A stretch of DNA of 64,000 nt from JAUXFS01 sp963772635 (GCA_963772635.1 CAVYYK010000017.1:62001-126000); one strand, 5' to 3'. Positions 55,636 through 64,000 are shown, counted from the first letter of the stretch. The notes: a model not told the origin generated them from the letters alone. Numbers and translations: made by a program.

Positions 55636-56540
55636 TGATCGTCTCGGTTCGCGGTCTCCGGTTCACCTATCCGGGCGGGATCGACGCGCTCGAGGGGCTC
55701 GATCTCGATGTTCCCGAGGGAGGCCGGCTGGCCATTCTCGGCCCGAACGGCGCCGGCAAGACCACCCTGTTGATGCATCTCAACGGCACCCTCCGCCCCA
55801 GTGGCGGCGAAGTGTGGCTGGAGGGGCGGCCGGTCGTCTACGACCGCCGGTCGCTGACCCGGTGGCGGGCGACGGTCGGTCTTGTCCTGCAGGACCCCGA
55901 CGACCAACTGTTCGCAGGCAACGTCTATCAGGACGTTTCCTTCGGCCCGCTGAACCTCGGCCTGACCGAACGAGAGGTGAAGGATCGGGTCGAGGAGGCC
56001 CTCGCCGCCATGCGTATCGCCGACCTGGCCCGGCGACCGATCCACATGCTCAGCTTCGGGCAGAGGAAACGGGTCGCGATCGCCGGCGTCCTGGCGATGA
56101 AGCCACGGGTGCTGGCCCTCGACGAACCGACCGGCGGCCTCGACACCCACGGCGTCGCCCACCTGTTGGCGGCGCTCGGCCATCTGGTCGAGGGCGGAAC
56201 CACCATCGTCTACACCACCCACGACGTCGACCTCGCCTGCGCCTGGTCCGACACGGTCGCCCTTTTTCACCAGGGAAGGGTCATCGGCCGCGGCCGCCCG
56301 GAGGACGTCCTCGCCGACGGCGGCCTGTTGCGGTTGGCGCACTTGCGACTGCCGTTGGCGTTGGACGTCGGGCTCAGGGCGAGGGAGCTCGGCCTGGTCG
56401 CCGCCGACGCCCCTCTACCCCGTTCGCGTAGCCAGGTCGCCGACCTGCTCGCGCAAATCGCCGGTCACACGCCACCGTCGCGGCCGGCGCACCACGCCAG
56501 CGACGATGCCCCGATACACGCCGAGTCGGCCACCGGTTGA
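55635..56540 (+). CDS. cbiO: Cobalt ECF transporter ATP-binding protein CbiO
   Basis: A 301-residue ABC ATPase. Walker A is LAILGPNGAGKTTLLMHLNG, the Q-loop region VGLVLQDPDDQLFAGNVYQD, the signature MLSFGQRKRVAIAGVLAM and Walker B RVLALDEPTGGLD. It powers the CbiMNQ complex. The start is ATG immediately after a GTG that overlaps the cbiQ stop; either may be used. It has a 40-residue His/Ala-rich tail, slightly longer than usual. It is directly followed by a truncated NicO-type sequence. Confidence 0.96.
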   Translation: MIVSVRGLRFTYPGGIDALEGLDLDVPEGGRLAILGPNGAGKTTLLMHLNGTLRPSGGEVWLEGRPVVYDRRSLTRWRATVGLVLQDPDDQLFAGNVYQDVSFGPLNLGLTEREVKDRVEEALAAMRIADLARRPIHMLSFGQRKRVAIAGVLAMKPRVLALDEPTGGLDTHGVAHLLAALGHLVEGGTTIVYTTHDVDLACAWSDTVALFHQGRVIGRGRPEDVLADGGLLRLAHLRLPLALDVGLRARELGLVAADAPLPRSRSQVADLLAQIAGHTPPSRPAHHASDDAPIHAESATG

Positions 56541-56813
56541 GTTCTCCTCTCGAAATCGGTACCGGTACTACTGATCTGTCCGCAGTTCGATCACTATGGG
56601 CTCGGACGGGCGACCGTCGGCGCGTTCAGCGTCGGTCTGGCGATCGCGCTGGTCGGTGTCGGGATCGTCGCCGCCTGGGGCGTGGGGCAGGCGTCACGGC
56701 GATTCGGCAGGGTCCACGATCTGGCCCGCCGGTTGCCGTACCTGTCGAGCGTTCTGGTCCTGGGAATCGGCGTGCTGATGACGGTCAGTGGCTGGTCGGG
56801 TCTAACGCTCTGA
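56541..56813 (+). pseudogene. C-terminal remnant of a NicO/RcnA-type nickel-cobalt transporter
   Basis: The frame after the cbiO stop reads VPVLLICPQFDHYGLGRATV, then GAFSVGLAIALVGVGIVAAW and LPYLSSVLVLGIGVLMTVSG before a TGA. Two hydrophobic helices with this spacing resemble the last third of NicO-family transporters. There is no start codon or upstream two thirds, so it is a fragment, perhaps left by a deletion that joined it to cbiO. It ends inside the convergent EEP gene (29-base overlap). The family match is by eye. Confidence 0.55.
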
Positions 56814-57864
56814 TATCCCAAAGCCGCCCGGATCCGTCGGCGGCCGTCGGCAGGAACAGCAAGGCTTTCAGGGGGCGGTGGTCGGAGCCTATCGACGGCA
56901 GTGCCCGGAGATCGGCGAGGCGGATGCCGCCGACGAGGACATGGTCGATGGGAATGCCGAAAGGCCCCATTGTCGCCGGAAAAGTAGCCGGAAAGTCCGT
57001 GAACGTGGTGGTGCGGGTGACTTTCAGCAACGCCTGGAACGCCGGCGTGTAGGGCGTCGCGTTGAAATCGCCGGCGATGATGACCGGACCGTCCAGGCGG
57101 GTGATCGCTTCGGCAATCTCGGCGAGGTAGCGATCACGAGCCGCAAGATCGGCGGGAATGAGGGGGTCCCTGGGGTGCAGGACGACGAGCCAGGGATCGT
57201 CGGCGCCGGCGATCGACAATCGCGCGATGAGCCCCGGGTCCGCTCCACCGGCCGGCCTCAGCACCTCGTGCTCGAGGACGGGATGGCGCGAGAGAACGGC
57301 GAGACCTTCGAGGCTCCGGTCCCTTTCCGAATCCGAAGGATCATCGCCGCCGACGATGATCTGATGCGGGTAGACATTGCGCAGGTTGTGGAGCATGGCG
57401 GACAGCCCGGTGGAGACCTCCTGGAGCACCACCACGTCGGCCGGTCGGCTGGCGAGCCAAGCGTACAACTCGCGATAGTGCCAGTTATCCGCCATCAGGT
57501 TATGGGTGATCAGCGTCAGTCGGCGGGTCCTCGAGCTCATGCCCTCGAAGTCGAACGCCAGGGCCGCACCGAAAGGCGCGAGGGTTCCCTTTTCGAGAGG
57601 CTGTGGGGCGTGCTTGTAGGCGGCACCGAAGAACAGGGCGAGCGTGAGCGCCGTCGCCGCCGAAAGACCGTTCCTGAAGCCGGCGAAGACGAGGCATACC
57701 AGGAGTGCGACGACGATGTAGTGCGGGGCAAAGTGATGAAACAGTTCGAACGGCCAGGTGCGTAGATTTAGGAGATGCACCCCCGCGGCAACACACAAGC
57801 CCGCGAGCGCCAGCCAGCCCAGCGGGAGAAGCAGACTTCCGAGGACGCCATACCTGTCGACCAT
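56785..57864 (-). CDS. Membrane-anchored endonuclease/exonuclease/phosphatase family protein
   Basis: A 359-residue protein. Three hydrophobic segments occupy the first 95 residues. An EEP hydrolase domain follows with LITHNLMADNWHYRELYAWL, DVVVLQEVSTGLSAML, VIIAGDFNATPYTPAFQALL and SIGSDHRPLKALLF. The metal and catalytic residues (Asn, Glu, Asp-x-Asn, Asp-His) are present. Such proteins hydrolyse phosphodiesters, but the substrate cannot be read from sequence; nucleic acid, phospholipid and other substrates are all possible. It is convergent with the cbi operon. Confidence 0.85.
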   Translation of the reverse strand: MVDRYGVLGSLLLPLGWLALAGLCVAAGVHLLNLRTWPFELFHHFAPHYIVVALLVCLVFAGFRNGLSAATALTLALFFGAAYKHAPQPLEKGTLAPFGAALAFDFEGMSSRTRRLTLITHNLMADNWHYRELYAWLASRPADVVVLQEVSTGLSAMLHNLRNVYPHQIIVGGDDPSDSERDRSLEGLAVLSRHPVLEHEVLRPAGGADPGLIARLSIAGADDPWLVVLHPRDPLIPADLAARDRYLAEIAEAITRLDGPVIIAGDFNATPYTPAFQALLKVTRTTTFTDFPATFPATMGPFGIPIDHVLVGGIRLADLRALPSIGSDHRPLKALLFLPTAADGSGRLWDIRALDPTSH

Positions 57865-57927
57865 GCCGCGGAGTCTGGCACAGTATCGTTAAAGATATGC
57901 GAAAATCGCCAGCTTCAGCCGGCGCCG

Positions 57928-59259
57928 TCAGTCCGCCGGCAATTCCTCGATGCGAGTGCCAAGGCCATTCATCAGCGCAACGAAGCTCGGAAAGCTGGTG
58001 GCTATCGGTTCCGCGTCGTCGATCCGCACCGGGGCGCGGCAGGCCATGCCGAGCACCAGGAACGCCATGGCGATGCGATGGTCCATGTCCGCCGTCACCT
58101 GGCCGCCGCCCGGCGGCGCGCCGCCGGTGCCATGAACGACGAGCCAATCCTCGCCGATTTCCACGCGGATGCCGCAGGCGGTGAGGCCGCGGGCGATGGC
58201 GGCGAGGCGATCGCTCTCCTTGACCCGCAGCTCGGCGAGGCCCTGCATCCGGGTGACCCCGCTGGCACAGGCGGCGGCGGCGGCGAGCACCGGGAACTCG
58301 TCGATCATCGCCGGGACCCGCCCCGCCGGCACCTCGACGCCTTCGAGGGACGATGCCTCGACGATCAGGTCGGCGACGGGCTCTCCCGCCTGGACGCGTC
58401 GGTTGGTGACGGATATGCGCGCACCCATGTCGCCAAGGGTCTCGAGAAGTCCGGTTCTGAGCGGGTTGACGCCGACGTTTCGAAGGGTGACTCGGGACCC
58501 CGGGATCAGCGAGGCCGCCACCAGCGGAAAAGCCGCCGACGAGAAGTCGCCCGGAACCACCACCTCCCGTCCGGTCAACTCGGGCTGACCGACAAGGGTA
58601 ATTCTCCGGCCGCCATCGGCAAGCGTTTCGGTTTCGACCTCGGCGCCGAAATGACACAGCATCGCCTCGGTATGGTCGCGGGTCGGTTGTGGTTCGACAA
58701 CCGTGGTCGTTCCAGGCGCGTTGAGGCCGGCGAGAAGGATCGCCGACTTCACCTGTGCGGACGCCACCGGCAGCGTATAGACGATCGGAAGCGGGTCGGC
58801 GGCGCCACGCACCGCGAGCGGGAGGCGACCGCCCGAGCGTGACCAGAAGGTCGCACCGACGCGCCGCAACGGTTCGATCACCCGGTTCATCGGGCGTGCC
58901 GACAGCGAGGCGTCACCGCTAAAGAAGCTGGTGAAGGGGTGGCTCGCGACCAGCCCGATGACCAGCCGCGCCCCGGTGCCCGAGTTGCCCATGTCGAGGA
59001 CCGAACCGGGTTCGGCGAGACCGCCGACACCGCGCCCGAAGATCCGCCAGCCTTCGCTGCTTCGGCTGACATCCGCGCCCAGTCGTCCCATCGCCTCGGC
59101 GGTGGCCAGAACGTCTTCCGCTTCGAGCAGACCGCTTATCGCGGTCTCGCCGATGGCGCTGGCGCCGAGAATCAGCGCGCGGTGCGAAATCGATTTGTCG
59201 CCGGGAACGGCGACAGCGCCGGCGAGGGGGCCGCTCGGGCGTGAGATCATCGGTTTCAT
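57928..59259 (-). CDS. aroA: 3-phosphoshikimate 1-carboxyvinyltransferase (EPSP synthase)
   Basis: About 443 residues. The substrate loop GAVAVPGDKSISHRALILGA, the LDMGNSGTGARLVIGLVASH motif and GLAELRVKESDRLAAIARGL are all intact. It joins PEP and shikimate 3-phosphate in the shikimate pathway. The GNSGTGARL form is the one found in class II EPSP synthases of this bacterial class. The start is set at ATG 59259; an ATG 33 bases upstream is equally lacking in a ribosome site. It is divergent from the FYDLN gene and far from cmk-rpsA, its usual partners. Confidence 0.95.
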   Translation of the reverse strand: MKPMISRPSGPLAGAVAVPGDKSISHRALILGASAIGETAISGLLEAEDVLATAEAMGRLGADVSRSSEGWRIFGRGVGGLAEPGSVLDMGNSGTGARLVIGLVASHPFTSFFSGDASLSARPMNRVIEPLRRVGATFWSRSGGRLPLAVRGAADPLPIVYTLPVASAQVKSAILLAGLNAPGTTTVVEPQPTRDHTEAMLCHFGAEVETETLADGGRRITLVGQPELTGREVVVPGDFSSAAFPLVAASLIPGSRVTLRNVGVNPLRTGLLETLGDMGARISVTNRRVQAGEPVADLIVEASSLEGVEVPAGRVPAMIDEFPVLAAAAACASGVTRMQGLAELRVKESDRLAAIARGLTACGIRVEIGEDWLVVHGTGGAPPGGGQVTADMDHRIAMAFLVLGMACRAPVRIDDAEPIATSFPSFVALMNGLGTRIEELPAD

Positions 59260-59375
59260 CGAGCACGAGCCGGGACGGGTATTAGTGTTCATTGTTTTTT
59301 GGTTTTGACACAGCGAACCCAAACATGGCAATTGGCTGACAGTGGTCGAAGCTGACAAGACATGGAGGAACACGG

Positions 59376-59789
59376 GTGGCAAAAGCTGAATGGGGCGCGA
59401 AGCGAACCTGCCACAGTTGTGGTGCCCGTTTCTATGATCTGAGCCGCGACACCATCGTATGCCCTGTTTGCAATACCGTCTACGATCCCGAGCGGCAGCC
59501 CCGGACTCGTCGTGGCGGGGGCGCGATCAAGGATGATGTTGTTGCGGTATCCCGTGTCGACGATGAGGTCTTGGAGAAAAAGAAGCTCAAACCGGAAATC
59601 GTCGATGACGAAAACGACGATGAGTCGGACACCGAAGACTCGGAAGAGAAGGGTGAGGAAGGCGACATGGACGAGATCAAGGCCGAAGACGGCGACCTGA
59701 TCGAAGACACGTCCGATCTCGGCGAGGACGATGACGACATCGGCGAGGTCATGGAGCACCTGGATGAGGACGTCGAGGACAAGGCCTGA
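59376..59789 (+). CDS. FYDLN acid domain protein (TIGR02300 family)
   Basis: A 137-residue protein starting with a zinc-ribbon-like block KRTCHSCGARFYDLSRD, then IVCPVCNTVYDPE, followed by a strongly acidic tail rich in Asp and Glu. This is the alphaproteobacterial FYDLN-acid family; its function is unknown. It starts with GTG, with GGAGGAAC upstream. The association with tRNA-Ala downstream and aroA nearby is conserved in the class. Confidence 0.93.
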   Translation: MAKAEWGAKRTCHSCGARFYDLSRDTIVCPVCNTVYDPERQPRTRRGGGAIKDDVVAVSRVDDEVLEKKKLKPEIVDDENDDESDTEDSEEKGEEGDMDEIKAEDGDLIEDTSDLGEDDDDIGEVMEHLDEDVEDKA

Positions 59790-59940
59790 GACGCCCCGGC
59801 CGCAATATTCCTCTGATCCTCCGAGAAAACACCGTTCATCTCCGGTCAAAGGCTAGGGTTCATGATTTTCCTTGCCTCCATCCCCACAGGATCATTAGTT
59901 TCCACGGCAGCGCCGGCACCCAGCCGGCGGTCGGGTTATC

Positions 59941-60016
<76 letters not shown>

Positions 60017-60659
60017 ATTAGAACAGGGGCTTAGTCGGAAACGGCTAGGCCCTTGCTTTAATCAGTAAGCACATAGCAAGTACGAGACGAAAGGCCTGTC
60101 CGAAAGGCCGAACCGCTGAGAGCATCGGGTGGCGATGGTTCGTAAGGGCGGCAGAATGTATGGTTCTGATCTCACACCTCTCTGGTCGCCGCAGGACTCC
60201 TCAAGGGTGTGCTAATAAACCATCGTGAGAAGACGGCTATCTATCGGTTCTGCTGACATACAAATTACAGAAGACATATTGATTGGTAGGCTCGGGCAAT
60301 CTTGTTCCGCCAAGTCTTTGTAGAGCCCGAGCGCCGGATCTTCGAACTTTTCCGAAGCGATAGGCCGCGACGAACCCCAATCGGGTTTGCCTCGCTCGCC
60401 GCGGGTGGACAAAATCTGCCGTTCGTTCGAGGCATCGCAAGGCAGGGAGGCGGAGAATATCAGAGGACTTTACGCCAATTTGCTGGCCACTTCCGTCTGT
60501 ACCGCACCGCAACCTCATCCCGTTGCCACATGGCGCGTACCGGGAGGGCGTTCGTCCCAACAACGGCGCGATGACGGGAGGTCGTCGACGAGAAAAAGCG
60601 GGCGAGTCATCGCCCGCGTTCAGACCGGCCCCGCAGCGTGCCGCCCATCGCAGGTTCGT
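60017..60659. other. Intergenic region without recognised gene
   Basis: About 640 bases between tRNA-Ala and opgH. An imperfect hairpin at 60022-60053 (AGGGGCTTAG with CTAGGCCCTT) followed by TGCTTTA may end the tRNA transcript. Open frames of up to about 140 codons exist on both strands, but they show no domain pattern, good ribosome site or family resemblance. Nothing further can be supported. Confidence 0.5.
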
Positions 60660-60666
60660 CAAGCGA

Positions 60667-62646
60667 TCAGCCGGACCAGGGCAGAGACACGGCTCGCCCG
60701 CCCGTCCGCCGGTGCAGTCGCTGCGGCTCCATCGCTGTCCAGCAAACCGGTGGCGTTTCGGTGGGGAGGGGCTTGGCGCGGGTTCGTTCTTCCGGCGACG
60801 GGGCGCGCGCCAGGGCGGCGGCGAGATCGCGGAGCTCGGGGGCGGGGGTGGTTTCCTCGGGCGTCACCAGGAGACCGAGCCTGCGCAATCCCTGTCCGAC
60901 CGAGCGCCGGCTCGAGATGACGGCCACCGGCATCGCCAGGATCAACCCGGCCAGGACCGGCAGCACCCACCACAGGTACTCCGGGGCGTGCATCAACAGC
61001 ACCGCCAGCCATCCCATCCCGACGGCGAACAACAGGCCCAGTGACGGCGTCACCTCGCCCATCGACAGGCCGCGGTCCGAGCGGTTCTGCGGATTCCAGG
61101 CGACGCCGCGGCCGGTCACCAGCGACACGATGAAGTAAGTATGCAGGCCGCCCATCACCGGCGCGATCAACGCCGAGAACAGGGTCTCGATGACGAGGCC
61201 GAGGGTCGCCCGGATACCGCCGCCGAACTGGCGCCGGCTCCGACGGTCGAACAGGACCAGCAGCAGCCCGAACAGCTTGGGCAGGAACAGCAGCCCCAGG
61301 GTCACCGCACACAACGAGATCGTCTCGGAAAATTTGGAAACCGGCCAGTCCGGAAACAGCTGGTGGCCGGCGCTAAAATAGCGGTGGCCGGTGATCGCCC
61401 GCTCGACAATGTCGGCGGTGCTCAGCAACAGAAAGGCCGCCCACAGCGGCGACGACAGGAAGGCGAAGGCGCCGGCGACCATGTGCAGGCGGTTCACCCA
61501 GTGCAGGCCGGGCGCCGCCACCAGCCTGAGGTGCTGGAGGTTGCCCTGGCACCAGCGCCGCTCGCGGGTCGCGTAGTCGACGATGTTGGTGGGAAGTTCC
61601 TCGTAGCTGCCGCCGAGATCCGGCACGAAGTACACCGACCAGCCGCCGCGGCGCATCAGCGCCGCCTCGACGAAGTCGTGGCTGTGGATCTCGCCGCCGA
61701 GGGGCGGTTTGCCCGACAGCTTGGGAAGCCCGCAGTGATCGATGAACGCCCGGGTGCGGATGATCGCGTTGTGACCGTAGAAATTGCTTTCGCCCAGGGA
61801 CCAGAAGCCGACGCCGCTCGCCATCACCGGGCCGACCAGCCGGCAGGAGAACTGCAGGGCGCGGCCGAACAGTGTCGCCTGATTGAACGGCATCGGCTGG
61901 GTCTGGATGAGGCCGGCCTGGGGATTGGCCTCCATCAGCCGGACGAGTTGGAGCAGCGTCTCGCCCGACATAACGCTGTCGGCGTCGAGAACCACCATGT
62001 GGTCGTACGAGGCGCCCCAGCGGCTGCAGAAGTCGGCGATGTTGCCGGCCTTGCGGCCGGTATTGTTCTGGCGGCGGCGATAGAAGATTCGGTTCTCGGC
62101 CTGGTGCTCTCGGCAGAACGCGGTCCATGACCGCCGTTCAAGCCGGGCGATGTCCTCGTTGCGGGTGTCGCTGAGAACGAACAGGTCGAAGTGCCGCAGG
62201 CCGCCGGCGGTCTCCAGGGACCGGTAGATCGCCTCGATGCCGGCGAACACCCGGCGCGGATCTTCGTTGTAGACGGGAACGCAGATCGCGGTGCGCGTGG
62301 AGATCGGACCGCGGTTCGCTCCGACGAGGTCTTCGAGCGGTCTCAAATTGATGGGGTCGAGTTTGGCGCCGCGAACGATGAATCCGGCGACCGCCGTCCA
62401 GAATGACAGCGCGATCCATACGAAGTTGACGACGAACAGCACCAGGATGGCAATCTCGATCGGCTCCAGGCCATTGGCCGCCAGGATATCGAACAGCATC
62501 GCCGCGGCCGCCGCGATCGTGGCCGCCACCAGGCCGAAGAACGCCGCCCGGCGGAGCCGCGGCCGCGGCGGGTTCAACGTTCCCGTCGTATCGAACCGGA
62601 ATTCCCCGTCGATCCGGTCGCCCGGATCGGCCAGCATCATGTTCAC
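60667..62646 (-). CDS. opgH: Glucans biosynthesis glucosyltransferase OpgH (MdoH)
   Basis: A 659-residue inner-membrane GT2 enzyme. Two helices lie at about 35-100. The catalytic domain has AICVPVYNEDPRRVFAGIEA, HMVVLDADSVMSGETLLQL, HSHDFVEAALMRRGG and the acceptor motif ATRERRWCQGNLQHLRL. Several more helices follow. It polymerises UDP-glucose into the beta-1,2 backbone of osmoregulated periplasmic glucans and exports it. No opgG is visible in the window. The start is GTG with GGAG 10 bases upstream; an ATG two codons later is possible. The upstream 280 bases hold no gene I can recognise. Confidence 0.95.
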   Translation of the reverse strand: MNMMLADPGDRIDGEFRFDTTGTLNPPRPRLRRAAFFGLVAATIAAAAAMLFDILAANGLEPIEIAILVLFVVNFVWIALSFWTAVAGFIVRGAKLDPINLRPLEDLVGANRGPISTRTAICVPVYNEDPRRVFAGIEAIYRSLETAGGLRHFDLFVLSDTRNEDIARLERRSWTAFCREHQAENRIFYRRRQNNTGRKAGNIADFCSRWGASYDHMVVLDADSVMSGETLLQLVRLMEANPQAGLIQTQPMPFNQATLFGRALQFSCRLVGPVMASGVGFWSLGESNFYGHNAIIRTRAFIDHCGLPKLSGKPPLGGEIHSHDFVEAALMRRGGWSVYFVPDLGGSYEELPTNIVDYATRERRWCQGNLQHLRLVAAPGLHWVNRLHMVAGAFAFLSSPLWAAFLLLSTADIVERAITGHRYFSAGHQLFPDWPVSKFSETISLCAVTLGLLFLPKLFGLLLVLFDRRSRRQFGGGIRATLGLVIETLFSALIAPVMGGLHTYFIVSLVTGRGVAWNPQNRSDRGLSMGEVTPSLGLLFAVGMGWLAVLLMHAPEYLWWVLPVLAGLILAMPVAVISSRRSVGQGLRRLGLLVTPEETTPAPELRDLAAALARAPSPEERTRAKPLPTETPPVCWTAMEPQRLHRRTGGRAVSLPWSG

Positions 62647-62927
62647 TCTAATCCCGCTCCTCCGGTTCGTTCGTTGCGCGCTTGTAACGATAGCGTCGCC
62701 GTACGCCGAATGTCCCCAAGGCCTGAGAGATGAAGGAGATGCCCAGGTGGTCGCCGTAAGTCGACGCTAGATCAGCTTTGTGGAGAAAATATGGTGAGCC
62801 GACCGTCGTCCCCACGATTGCACGGGATCAAGGGGCGTTACCGCGTTGCCGACGACGAGGGCCGCGACGATATTCCGGGGATGCGCGTCGGGTTTTTCGC
62901 GAGCATCGACCCTGTTACGGATGGTTC

Positions 62928-62970
62928 TGGTGCCGGATGAGGGACTCGAACCCCGACCTACTGAATACAA
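62928..62970 (-). other. 3' half of tRNA-Thr(TGT): probable attachment-site scar
   Basis: On the minus strand the sequence from the anticodon loop (TTTGTAT) through TCAGTAGGTCGGGGTTCGAG and CATCCGGCACCA matches the 3' half of an alphaproteobacterial tRNA-Thr with anticodon TGT. The 5' half (acceptor, D-arm) is absent; AT-rich unrelated sequence takes its place. Tyrosine integrases commonly recombine in exactly this part of tRNA genes, so it is probably an att site. By orientation, the integrated DNA would lie to the right, towards 64,000. Confidence 0.7.
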
Positions 62971-63057
62971 ATTTGAAATCTATATGTGACTCAAACCGCC
63001 AGAGGTCGACTAACATACGAAAATTCTTATGTTCTGGTCGATACGATCTGCCATAGT

Positions 63058-63191
63058 TCGTCGTTACTACCCGTGATCCTGGTTGCGTGGCTTTGGCCCG
63101 CAAGCTGGCGGTGATCATGCATCGCATGTTGATCACCGGCGAAGCCTTCGCCTGGCCCCAGGCCGAGACCAAGGAGACCTCCACAGCGTAG
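63058..63191 (+). mobile_element. IS110-type transposase C-terminal remnant
   Basis: A short frame ends with VALARKLAVIMHRMLITGEA, then FAWPQAETKETSTA and a stop. The RKLA-hRM pattern near the end resembles IS110-family transposases. About 45 codons remain, preceded by an in-frame TAG and unrelated AT-rich sequence, so the element is decayed. The 330 bases that follow, to the lipoprotein gene, carry no gene and may be the element's non-coding end. Confidence 0.5.
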
Positions 63192-63523
63192 ACCAGTTCA
63201 ACAGATCGAAGGGATCCGCTTCGGCGGAAAGATCGTCCCCGCCGGGACGTCGGCCAAGGTCAAACCCGCACCGTTGGGTGCTTGCCGGACAACGTCCGAG
63301 ACTGCGCCTAATACCTTGGGACGCCTTGCCAATAGAGCACTCTCGTGGAGCGAGCCGGCGACCAAGCCAGCGAAGACTTCGTAGACAACCCTGTAACCGG
63401 CGGGCGACGGTACAAAAAGATCCAGGAGAGCTTGACCCGCAAACCGGAATTAGACAACCAACCTTGCGCCGGCTCAGGCCGATTTCCTCTGACACTGCCG
63501 CAAGAAATGCTAATCTGCAGCGA

Positions 63524-64000
63524 ATGAGATTGACCATTGCTTTACCGGTGATCCGTTCCCTATCGGCTGCTCTGATTCTCGCCTTGGTCGGATGTGCATC
63601 GCACCTGCCGTCGGATGGCAGCGACTCGGCATCGCGCCGGCTTGTACTGCACGACTTCGACGACCCAGTGATCATCAACGAACTCGGTGGCAAGACGGTC
63701 CCCTGGAAAAGCGGGCCGGCGGGTACGACCGCCGAGATCGGCTTCGTCCCGTCTGGCGGCACCGATGGCGGTGGCGGCGCACTTCGCATCGCCTACACGT
63801 TCGATCCCTGCTGTCCATCGACGGCCGGCGCTCGAACGTTCCTCAACGGGCTCGACGCGTCCAAATTCGATCACATGGAATTCCGCGTCAGGGGTGATCC
63901 CGAGGCCGGCTTCCCGACGGCGCTGGAGGCCGGTTTCCTGAGACCGGAGGGACGCCGTCAAGGGATGTTGCAGAGTGGCAGTATCGTCGTCGGTGATATC
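63524..64000 (+). CDS. Putative lipoprotein with possible carbohydrate-binding fold (C-terminus beyond window)
   Basis: The first 159 codons are visible and the frame is open at the right edge. A lipoprotein signal (RSLSAALILALVGCASHLPS, lipobox LVGC) leads into LVLHDFDDPVIINELGGKTV and a Gly-rich strand region. FDHMEFRVRGDPEAGFPTAL follows. The pattern of a buried FDD near the start and an LxFRVRGD strand resembles CIA30/CBM11-like jelly-roll domains, but this is a weak visual match. It lies beyond the tRNA-Thr scar and IS remnant, so it may be part of an acquired island. Confidence 0.7.
   Translation, partial: MRLTIALPVIRSLSAALILALVGCASHLPSDGSDSASRRLVLHDFDDPVIINELGGKTVPWKSGPAGTTAEIGFVPSGGTDGGGGALRIAYTFDPCCPSTAGARTFLNGLDASKFDHMEFRVRGDPEAGFPTALEAGFLRPEGRRQGMLQSGSIVVGDI

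Noticed and set aside
60237..60662. A 141-codon minus-strand frame between tRNA-Ala and opgH, and shorter plus-strand frames.
   Set aside because: They are Arg/Gly/Pro-rich with no ribosome site, motif or family likeness, typical of chance frames in GC-rich DNA.

Overview
The window is GC-rich chromosomal DNA from an alphaproteobacterium, most likely a member of Rhodospirillales or a close relative. Evidence for this: FlbT and FlaF beside a short flagellin, FlbD as sigma-54 flagellar activator, ChvG/ChvI next to a short HprK, RapZ, a ManX-type EIIA, HPr and EI, a FYDLN-acid protein beside tRNA-Ala, and the trpF-trpB-trpA-accD-folC and tsaE-amgK-murU-addB-addA orders. The genus cannot be named from this sequence alone.

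Layout. 1-10.6 kb: leftward flagellar genes flhA(partial)-flbD-motA-fliN-fliH-fliG-fliF and fliK-flgD-flgE. 10.7-22.7 kb: a rightward block with a likely sigma-54 promoter, flagellin, flbT, flaF, an O-GlcNAc-transferase-like (SPINDLY-type) enzyme, a Maf flagellin glycosyltransferase and a complete pseudaminic acid pathway (pseB, pseC, pseF-like, fused pseG-pseH, pseI). 22.8-23.8 kb: an accessory patch with a zinc-ribbon membrane protein and a palindromic insertion-element remnant. 23.8-45.4 kb: housekeeping genes (pyrE; cmk-rpsA-sppA-ihfB-lapA-pyrF-trpF-trpB-trpA-accD-folC; trxA; addA-addB-murU-amgK-tsaE; fnr). 45.5-46.8 kb: an unknown exported protein. 46.9-53.3 kb: leftward regulatory operon chvI-chvG-hprK-rapZ-manX-hpr-ptsI. 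53.5-56.8 kb: a cobalamin riboswitch controlling cbiMNQO, followed by a decayed NicO-type transporter fragment. 56.8-62.6 kb: an EEP-family hydrolase, aroA, the FYDLN protein, tRNA-Ala(GGC) and opgH. 62.6-64 kb: probable edge of an integrated island, with a 3' half of tRNA-Thr, an IS110-type transposase remnant and the start of a lipoprotein gene.

How the parts fit. The left third encodes the export apparatus, switch and MS ring, hook and filament, together with the enzymes predicted to make CMP-pseudaminic acid and attach sugars to flagellin. Several junctions have ATGA or GTGA overlaps, so flagellin control (FlbT/FlaF), glycosyltransferases and sugar synthesis look co-expressed. A shared GGCAA-N3-TTGCC palindrome lies upstream of fliF and of flagellin and is a candidate FlbD site. 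The PTS-type operon has no sugar permease here, so it looks purely regulatory and is linked to the ChvG/ChvI envelope-stress system. The cbi cluster imports cobalt under B12 control.

Quality caveat. At least eleven genes change reading frame internally, about eighteen times in all. Almost every case is repaired by removing one base, often in a G/C run, and the protein on both sides is well conserved. This looks like residual insertion error in a draft consensus rather than gene decay. These genes are annotated as single CDSs with the frameshift position given.
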